A DNA stretch of 11,701 nt. Source: Oscillospiraceae bacterium (GTDB lineage Bacteria; Bacillota_A; Clostridia; Oscillospirales; Oscillospiraceae). The notes below the pieces were generated by a model. That model had not been told where the DNA came from and did not search any database. It saw nothing but the letters and a program-made list of their open reading frames with translations. Position 1 is the stretch's first letter; each line of letters begins with the position of its first letter. Below are positions 5,990 through 11,701 of this stretch, one piece after another. Where the stretch lies: assembly GCA_017936985.1 (NCBI GenBank), contig JAGBEM010000145.1, positions 1 to 11,701 of the forward strand, given 5' to 3'. The translations under genes were made by a program, and so were the position numbers.

Positions 5990-6391
5990 ATGAGAAAGAT
6001 TATTAACTTGTGTGTAATATGCTCTATCCTGTTATTCACCTCCGCATGCAGCATAACATACAAGCATCCAGAAACTGGCATCTGGTATTGCGATGAATTA
6101 AAGATGAGCATCGATTTTACTTTATACACTTCCTCAGATCATATGTGTGTAAAAGTGTACAATGATGATGGAACATATGAAGTAATGGAGTGTTCGATTG
6201 ATTATGGAAATGGTATATGGATTGACCGGGTTTTAGGTGTAGAAATAGTTGATGGGATGCCAGTCAACATTCCGGAACAATATTTTGGGGGTAATTTCAA
6301 GTGGTATCAGCAAAAAGGTGAGCTTAAAGTCAAATCAAACGAGGATGGAAAGATCTATACATTTATCGAGGTGGACTGGTTAACGGCTTAG
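5990..6391 (+). CDS. Small lipoprotein, 133 residues, unknown function
   Basis: A secreted, lipid-anchored small protein of unrecognised family. It begins MRKIINLCVICSILLFTSAC: positive N-terminus, hydrophobic core and lipobox T17-S18-A19-C20, so cleavage and lipidation at C20 is likely. The mature part starts SITYKHPETGIWYCDELKMS and continues as alternating hydrophobic and polar residues rich in G, W, Y, D and I (NGIWIDRVLGVEI, YTFIEVDWLTA), which suggests a small all-beta domain. The start is fixed by GGAGAG (5978-5983) 6 bases before the ATG. The gene is markedly AT-rich: two 60-base stretches that I counted have 22 and 19 G/C, against 32 in polC. It is probably co-transcribed with the 148-residue gene. 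No clear intrinsic terminator follows; only a weak 6-bp inverted repeat (6414-6419 with 6441-6446) is present. Confidence 0.83.
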   Translation: MRKIINLCVICSILLFTSACSITYKHPETGIWYCDELKMSIDFTLYTSSDHMCVKVYNDDGTYEVMECSIDYGNGIWIDRVLGVEIVDGMPVNIPEQYFGGNFKWYQQKGELKVKSNEDGKIYTFIEVDWLTA

Positions 6392-6471
6392 ATTTGACCA
6401 CTTTCGTCAAAAGGCTATTAATGAATCATCATACCCGTTAAATAGCATTATCTTTCTTCCCTTACTTGCGA

Positions 6472-6510
6472 ATAAAAATCGGCTGTGTATACATTGATAC
6501 ACAGCCGATT
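6472..6510 (-). terminator. Terminator of udp
   Basis: A perfect 14-bp stem (6510-6497 with 6490-6477 on the minus strand) closes a 6-base loop and is followed on the minus strand by a T-rich tract (TTTTTATT). It starts 3 bases beyond the udp stop (6516-6514). On the plus strand no T run follows, so it serves mainly udp, although the hairpin could slow transcripts arriving from 5990-6391. Confidence 0.88.
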
Positions 6511-6513
6511 CTA

Positions 6514-7281
6514 TTACTTCTTCAAATCCGCGGCAATGATCCGCTTCATAGCCTCAATGCCCACCTTGATAGCACCGGAGGTGTCCTCCGTCATGGACAT
6601 ATCCAGTCCAGCCTTTTCCCGTTCCTGATTCCAGATCACATGGAAGCAGCTTCCGCATCTTACACCCAGTGCCGCAGCCACCACAAACAGTGCTGCAGAC
6701 TCCATTTCACTGGCCTTTACGCCCAGTCGTTTCCAGCTTTCCCACTTCTGCAAAAGATCGTAGTACACAGGCGACTTCTCGGGGCTGTGCTGGCCGTAGA
6801 AGGAGTCTTTACACTGGACAACGCCCACATGGGTACCGTAGCCAAGCTCCTCAGACGCAGTCTTCAGCGCTGCGGTGATGTCGAAGTCCGCAACCGCTGG
6901 GAACTCAATGGGTGCATACTCCAAGGATGTGTGCTCATAGCGGATCGCACCGCTGGCGACCACCACATCACCGGGACATACATCCAAAGCAATACCGCCG
7001 CAAGTGCCGATACGGATAAAGGTATCCGCACCGATTGCAGCCAATTCCTCCATTGCAATAGACGCGGAAGGTCCGCCGATGCCGGTGGAGCAAACGCTGA
7101 CCTTCTGGCCCAGCAGCGTGCCGGTGTAGATATTATACTCCCGGTTCATACCGATATGTACCGGATCATCAAAGAGCGCCGCAATGCTCTCGCAACGTCC
7201 CGGATCTCCGGGCAGAAACACATAACGACCAACATCACCCTCTACACAGTGAATATGAAATTGTCTTCCGGTATCCTGCAT
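6514..7281 (-). CDS. udp: Uridine phosphorylase (nucleoside phosphorylase I family)
   Basis: A 255-residue cytoplasmic enzyme that splits uridine with phosphate into uracil and ribose 1-phosphate in pyrimidine salvage. Phosphate-site residues match E. coli Udp from memory of its sequence: PGDPGR at 24-29, R47 in NREYN, and R90-I-G-T93. The [20 protein letters not shown] stretch (65-84), [15 protein letters not shown] and the ribose-site E192-M193-E194 (EMESAALF) are also typical. The length agrees (E. coli 253). The base-recognition region differs: residues 161-168 are FYGQHSPE, keeping Q164 but without the arginine of the E. coli GQER motif, and WNQERE replaces VNRTQQ near residue 220. This fits a separate Gram-positive branch, with uridine still the best guess. 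GGAGG (7293-7289) lies 7 bases before the ATG. It is downstream of polC in the same direction but has its own promoter. Confidence 0.92.
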   Translation of the reverse strand: MQDTGRQFHIHCVEGDVGRYVFLPGDPGRCESIAALFDDPVHIGMNREYNIYTGTLLGQKVSVCSTGIGGPSASIAMEELAAIGADTFIRIGTCGGIALDVCPGDVVVASGAIRYEHTSLEYAPIEFPAVADFDITAALKTASEELGYGTHVGVVQCKDSFYGQHSPEKSPVYYDLLQKWESWKRLGVKASEMESAALFVVAAALGVRCGSCFHVIWNQEREKAGLDMSMTEDTSGAIKVGIEAMKRIIAADLKK

Positions 7282-7310
7282 AGGTTTTCCTCCACTGAAA
7301 ATATACTGAA

Positions 7311-7339
7311 ATTATAGCATATCCTGTAAAAATTTGCAA
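7311..7339 (-). promoter_or_regulatory. Promoter of udp, with an extended -10
   Basis: On the minus strand TTGCAA (7339-7334) is 17 bases from a perfect TATAAT (7316-7311), which is preceded by TGC, an extended -10. The -35 directly abuts the polC stop codon (7342-7340), so udp has its own start point even though it follows polC closely. The layout is the same as at pepF. Confidence 0.82.
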
Positions 7340-10300
7340 CTAAAACAGACTGACCTGGTTCACATCCGGCAGATCGCCAAATGCGCCTGCGTCCTTCAGC
7401 ATCTGAATATGGGTCTTGGAGACCTTAGGACAGGCAGCAGAGAACTCCTCAATTGACAAGAATTGGCAATTCTTTCTGCCTTCCATAATGTCCCAGGCGG
7501 CGCTTTCGCCCAAGCCGGAAATGGAAACAAAGGGCGGCAGCAGCTTTCCATCCTCAATGAGGAACTTGGTCGCATGGCTCTTATAGATGTCGATGGGCAA
7601 GAATTCAAAGCCACGAAGATAGTATTCGTACACGACTTCCAGCGTGGTCAGCAGATCCTGATCCTTGGCTGTCGCATCTTCATTGTTATCGATAGCATCG
7701 ATATTGGCTTGCACTACATCTTTTCCGTGGGTCATCAGAACTGCGTCAAAGCCGCCCTTCTGACTGCGGCGGTAGAAGTATGCCGCATAGAACGGCAGCG
7801 GATGATGGACCTTAAACCAAGCAATGCGGAAGGCCATCATAACATACGCCACTGCGTGAGCCTTGGGGAACAGATACTTGATCTTCTTGCAGGAGCCGAT
7901 ATACCAGCTCGGCACTCCCGCTGCGATCATTTCCTCCTCCGCGCCATCGGGTAGACCTCTTCCCTTACGTACTGCCTCCATGATCTTAAAGGAGCGCTTC
8001 TCCGGCATTCCACAGGAGATCAGATAGATCATTATATCGTCACGACAGCCGATGGTGGAGTCTACTGTTGCAGTTTTGGAAGTGATCAGATCCTTGGCAT
8101 TGCCCAGCCACACATCCGTACCATGAGAGAAGCCGGAAAGCCGCACCAAAGTATCAAAACGGGTGGGCTGGGTATCCATCAGCATACCCCGTGTAAATCG
8201 AGTATTGAACTCCGGAATGGCAACCGCGCCGGTGGGGCCCAGGAGCTTGTCGTTCTCATAACCCAAAACCTTGGAGGAAGTGAAAATGGACATAGTGTCC
8301 TTATCATCCAAGGGAATCGTTTTGGCATCCACACCGGTCATATCTTCCATCATGCGGATCATGGTGGGGTCATCGTGACCCAGCATATCCAGCTTCAGAA
8401 GATTTTCTTCCATGGAGTGATATTCAAAGTGAGTTGTAATCTGGTCAGAATCCTCCGCGTCTGCCGGGTGCTGTACCGGGCAGAAATCCCAGATCTCATT
8501 CTCCTGTGGAATAACCACCAGACCGCCGGGGTGCTGACCCGTAGTGCGCCGCACACCCACACAGCCGGAAGCAAGACGATTCATTTCCGCAGAACCTGCA
8601 GACTTCCCCCGCTCCTCCATATACTTTTTCACATAGCCGTAAGCCGTCTTTTCAGCCACTGTTCCGATGGTTCCAGCCCGGAAAACATGGGATTTTCCGA
8701 ACATTTCGATACAGTATGCATGGGCATTGGCCTGATATTCACCGGAGAAATTCAGGTCAATATCCGGCACCTTGTCACCGCCGAAGCCCAGGAAAGTCTC
8801 AAATGGGATGTTAAAGCCGTCTTTTTCCAGCCGACTTCCGCATTTCGGACACTCCGCATCCGGTAAGTCCGCACCGCAGCTGTACCCCTTTGGCACATCC
8901 AAAATGGTGTGCTTGCAGGCAGGATTCGGACAACGGTAATGGGGCGGGAAAGAATTAACCTCCGTAATACCGGACATGAATGCCACAATTGACGAGCCGA
9001 CAGAGCCACGGGAACCGACCAGATAGCCGTGCTCCAGGGAATTTTGCACCAGCTTCTGGGCGGACATATAGATCACATCGTAGTGGCAGGAGATGATGTC
9101 ATTCAGCTCGGTTTCCACACGCTTGACCATCAGTTCCGGAGGATTGTCACCGTAGAGGCGGTGGAATTTAGTATATACCAGATCCTTCAGATCCTCCACA
9201 GAGTTTTCGATGGACGGAGCAAACAGATTGTGGGGCACCGGCCGCAGTGTTTCGCACATATCCGCAATGAGGTTGGTATTTATAACGACCACCTCATAGG
9301 CCTTCTCTTCACCCAGATAGGAGAATTCCTCCAGCATCTCATCTGTTGTACGGAAATATAGTGGATTATCCTTGTCAGCGTCCTCAAAGCCCTTGGTGTT
9401 CAGCAGAATGTGACGGAATATCTCATCCTCGGGATTCAGGAAGTGGACGTCACCGGTAGCGACTACGGGTTTCCCCAGTGCGTCTGCAATGCGCACCACA
9501 GTCCGGTTGTATTCACGCAGCTGTTCTTCGTCCTTTGCGATTCCACGCTCCAGCATAAACCGGTTATTGGCAATGGGTTGGATCTCCAGAAAATCATAGA
9601 ACGATGCGATCTTTTTCAGCTGTTCATCGCTTTTGCCCTCCAAAACCGCCTGGAAGAACTCACCAGCCTCGCAGGCAGAACCGATGATCAGTCCCTCCCG
9701 AAGCTCCATCAGCAAGGATTTGGGAATTCTGGGTGTTTTCTTAAAGTATTCCAGGTTGGAATCGGAAATGATGTGGTAGAGGTTGCGAAGACCCACCTGG
9801 TTCTTGGCAAACAGGATGATGTGATAGGGTCTTGCAGAGAAAATAACGCCCTTGGAGCGCTTTTTACCAAGTCCCAGATTGACTTCCTGAATGGATCGGA
9901 AGCCCTTTTCCTCCAGCATTTTCAAGAACTTCGCCATGATCTGGCCGCAGATATTGGCATCATCCGCAGCCCGGTGATGGTTAAAGTTCGGCAGCTTCAG
10001 CGCCTTGGCAACAATATCCAGCTTAAAGCGGTTCAACTGGGGCATCAGCTGCTGAGAAAGAGACAGCGTATCCACCGAAGTCAGAGCATAGGTGTATCCC
10101 AGCTGACGGCACGCGTTACGGATAAAAGATGTATCGAACTTGGCGTTATGGGCCACCAGTACACGGCCACCCACAAATTCCAAGAACTGCGGCAGCACTT
10201 CTTCGATTTTCGGCGCACCAGCCAGCATCCCATCGGTAATACCGGTCAGATCCACGATCTTCTGATCCAATTTGCGCTGGGGATCGACAAAGGTCTGAAA

Positions 10301-11641
10301 ACGCTCCATTTCCTTGCCGTTTTTCAAAATAACGGCACCGATCTCAATAATGGTATCGCTTTCCGGATTCAGTCCCGTAGTCTCCAGGTCAAAAGCCACA
10401 AACTCGCTGTCAAAGGTCATATCCTGCTGACCCACAACGATCTCCCGGCCCTCCACATCGTTGACGAAGTAGCCCTCACAGCCGTAAATCACCTTGATCG
10501 GTTCCTCCGTCCCTGCCACTTTGGCAGCACCCTTGCCCTCCACCGCGTGGAGCGCGTCCGGGAAAGAGTGGGCACAGCCATGATCTGTAATGGCAACGGC
10601 TCTGTGTCCCCAGGCTGCGGCCTGCTTGACCGCGGCTTTGGTGTCAGTCAGCGCGTCCATGCTGGACATGGTGGTATGCAGATGCAACTCGACACGCTTC
10701 ATGCCTTCTGCTTTATCCTGCCGTTTCGGCATCGTACCGGGCATAACGGCATAGGGCTTCAATACTGTTTCTCCATCATACTTATCCACATTCAGATCGC
10801 CCCGAACACGCAGCACTTTTCCAACAGCCACATTCTCCCGAATGGGCGTGGCCTTGTTGTTTTCCATAAAGCACTTGACACGAACCGATCCGGTATGATC
10901 CGTCATATCAAAGCTAATGACCCAGGCGTTGCGCTTTTTGATCTCCCGGTGATCTACAGCAAATACAACGCCTTCCACGATCACACCGCCCATATCCGGG
11001 CGCAGATCCTTCATTGGCGTCGGATGACCGGTAAAGGAACGGCCAAAGAAAGTGCCGTCTTCCAAGACTGTCTGCTGTTTTTTCTGCTGTGCAGGCGCAG
11101 ATACACTGCGTCCCATCAGATCGACGCGCATTTTTTCCACAGCGTCAAACAACTCTTTGCCTTCCAGGGATTCCCCTGCTTCCACGCAGATCTCCACCTG
11201 TGTCTGAAAGCGCTGGGTCAGTTCCATGCGCACCTGAGGTACGCATTCTTCGATTGCCTGCTTGCCATTGGCTTTCAGATGAATGGTAAGGGTATTGCCC
11301 TCCCAATTCCAATTCGCACCGGCAAGAGAGCCTCTGGTCATGGAATTGATCTTGACAAACATCTGCATCAGCTCGTCTGGCTCGATGTTTTGCAGCTGAT
11401 CAGCAGGATGCACAGCGGTGATCTCAAGCGAACGCAAGCCGTAAAGCCCGCAAATATCCTGCCGCACCTGATCAAGCAGTTTTCCGGATATGTATTGGGG
11501 GAACTCCACTGCCACAGAAACAGACCGTGTCTGCGGCTCCAGATCCGCAGCAGCGATAGCCGCCTGAGAAAGGGCTTCTTGAAGCTCCTCAGGCGGCTCA
11601 TAGTCCGGGAACATATTCAGGAAAAAAACTTGTTCTCCCAT
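7340..11641 (-). CDS. polC: DNA polymerase III, PolC type (Gram-positive replicase)
   Basis: A complete 1433-residue replicative polymerase with built-in 3'-5' proofreading (B. subtilis PolC has 1437). Domains in order: PolC N-terminal region (1-200); OB fold (about 213-300); PHP domain, with HLH at 320-322 and DH at 353-354, interrupted by a DEDDh exonuclease (D418, E420, H498-N499, D503, H556, D561) and resumed at D731-V-H733; palm with GSRGS (876-880), the PDIDLNF motif (D960, D962) and D1085 in KLDMLGHDDPT; a Cys cluster 904-934 (C904, C909, C922, C931, C934); fingers; and a C-terminal QVSLF at 1429-1433, the usual beta-clamp binding peptide. All catalytic residues are intact. GAGG (11650-11647) lies 5 bases before the ATG. 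The promoter is outside the window, and no hairpin separates polC from udp. Confidence 0.98.
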   Translation of the reverse strand: MGEQVFFLNMFPDYEPPEELQEALSQAAIAAADLEPQTRSVSVAVEFPQYISGKLLDQVRQDICGLYGLRSLEITAVHPADQLQNIEPDELMQMFVKINSMTRGSLAGANWNWEGNTLTIHLKANGKQAIEECVPQVRMELTQRFQTQVEICVEAGESLEGKELFDAVEKMRVDLMGRSVSAPAQQKKQQTVLEDGTFFGRSFTGHPTPMKDLRPDMGGVIVEGVVFAVDHREIKKRNAWVISFDMTDHTGSVRVKCFMENNKATPIRENVAVGKVLRVRGDLNVDKYDGETVLKPYAVMPGTMPKRQDKAEGMKRVELHLHTTMSSMDALTDTKAAVKQAAAWGHRAVAITDHGCAHSFPDALHAVEGKGAAKVAGTEEPIKVIYGCEGYFVNDVEGREIVVGQQDMTFDSEFVAFDLETTGLNPESDTIIEIGAVILKNGKEMERFQTFVDPQRKLDQKIVDLTGITDGMLAGAPKIEEVLPQFLEFVGGRVLVAHNAKFDTSFIRNACRQLGYTYALTSVDTLSLSQQLMPQLNRFKLDIVAKALKLPNFNHHRAADDANICGQIMAKFLKMLEEKGFRSIQEVNLGLGKKRSKGVIFSARPYHIILFAKNQVGLRNLYHIISDSNLEYFKKTPRIPKSLLMELREGLIIGSACEAGEFFQAVLEGKSDEQLKKIASFYDFLEIQPIANNRFMLERGIAKDEEQLREYNRTVVRIADALGKPVVATGDVHFLNPEDEIFRHILLNTKGFEDADKDNPLYFRTTDEMLEEFSYLGEEKAYEVVVINTNLIADMCETLRPVPHNLFAPSIENSVEDLKDLVYTKFHRLYGDNPPELMVKRVETELNDIISCHYDVIYMSAQKLVQNSLEHGYLVGSRGSVGSSIVAFMSGITEVNSFPPHYRCPNPACKHTILDVPKGYSCGADLPDAECPKCGSRLEKDGFNIPFETFLGFGGDKVPDIDLNFSGEYQANAHAYCIEMFGKSHVFRAGTIGTVAEKTAYGYVKKYMEERGKSAGSAEMNRLASGCVGVRRTTGQHPGGLVVIPQENEIWDFCPVQHPADAEDSDQITTHFEYHSMEENLLKLDMLGHDDPTMIRMMEDMTGVDAKTIPLDDKDTMSIFTSSKVLGYENDKLLGPTGAVAIPEFNTRFTRGMLMDTQPTRFDTLVRLSGFSHGTDVWLGNAKDLITSKTATVDSTIGCRDDIMIYLISCGMPEKRSFKIMEAVRKGRGLPDGAEEEMIAAGVPSWYIGSCKKIKYLFPKAHAVAYVMMAFRIAWFKVHHPLPFYAAYFYRRSQKGGFDAVLMTHGKDVVQANIDAIDNNEDATAKDQDLLTTLEVVYEYYLRGFEFLPIDIYKSHATKFLIEDGKLLPPFVSISGLGESAAWDIMEGRKNCQFLSIEEFSAACPKVSKTHIQMLKDAGAFGDLPDVNQVSLF

Positions 11642-11683
11642 GGTTACCTCATTGGAAAGGAATTTGCGGGTATTGGCAAGGCG

Positions 11684-11701
11684 TTACATCGCGTCAATGC
11701 G
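11684..11701 (-). CDS. Possible last codons of the gene upstream of polC
   Basis: The last 18 bases read on the minus strand as five sense codons R-I-D-A-M and TAA, ending 42 bases before the polC ATG. In Clostridia polC often follows isoprenoid and envelope genes such as ispG, so a tail of such a gene would fit, but six codons cannot identify one. A second frame is open from 11700 to a TAA at about 11646-11644, so even the frame is uncertain. No promoter is visible in 11642-11701. Confidence 0.2.
   Translation of the reverse strand, partial: RIDAM

Noticed and set aside
6414..6446. A possible terminator after the 5990-6391 lipoprotein
   Set aside because: Only 6 bp pair (GCTATT with AATAGC) around a 21-base loop and no good T run follows, too weak to call.
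6466..7317. A 283-codon plus-strand frame opposite udp
   Set aside because: It is antisense to a well-matched nucleoside phosphorylase, has no ribosome site, and starts inside the udp terminator.
8123..8866. A 247-codon plus-strand frame inside polC, and other shorter ones there (7463-7954, 9029-9361, 11089-11289)
   Set aside because: PolC is intact across all of them with every catalytic motif in place; none has a supporting ribosome site or recognisable domain.
1..11701. CRISPR arrays, insertion sequences, integrases, tRNA or rRNA genes, phage modules
   Set aside because: I saw no regularly spaced direct repeats, terminal inverted repeats with a transposase, or RNA gene signatures other than the T-box leader.

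Overview
The window looks like chromosomal DNA of a Bacillota bacterium, most likely class Clostridia and plausibly a gut Oscillospirales/Ruminococcaceae relative. The evidence is the Gram-positive replicative polymerase PolC, a T-box leader on alaS, an M3B oligoendopeptidase F, strong AGGAGG-type ribosome binding sites, and about 50% GC in the core genes (32 of 60 in one stretch of polC that I counted). The lineage is inference; no rRNA or tRNA is present to confirm it.

Layout from left to right: (1) 1-355, minus strand: the 5' end of alaS, running off the left edge, preceded at about 385-605 by an alanine T-box leader with its own promoter. (2) 779-1732, plus strand: an unrecognised 317-residue lipoprotein, ending in a strong hairpin terminator shared with the next, convergent operon. 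(3) 1772-3843, minus strand: pepF followed by an 88-codon unknown gene whose ATG overlaps the pepF stop. (4) 3952-4854, plus strand: an EamA/DMT-family permease, divergent from pepF; its stop codon lies in the loop of a bidirectional terminator. (5) 4870-5352, minus strand: a GNAT acetyltransferase. (6) 5506-6391, plus strand: an AT-richer pair, an unknown 148-residue protein and a 133-residue lipoprotein, divergent from the GNAT gene and driven by a good promoter. (7) 6514-7281, minus strand: a uridine phosphorylase of the nucleoside phosphorylase I family with its own promoter and terminator. (8) 7340-11641, minus strand: complete polC, followed upstream by 60 bases that may contain the tail of another gene.

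Functionally the window is mostly housekeeping: tRNA charging (alaS), peptide breakdown (pepF), nucleoside salvage (udp) and chromosome replication (polC). Small surface or accessory genes are interspersed. No gap of 300 bases lacks an assignment: the largest non-coding stretch (356-778) holds the T-box leader and two promoters. I see no CRISPR array, insertion sequence, integrase, tRNA or phage module. I do not see a clear new multi-gene system; the least explained parts are the AT-rich 5506-6391 pair, the 779-1732 lipoprotein and the small protein coupled to pepF.
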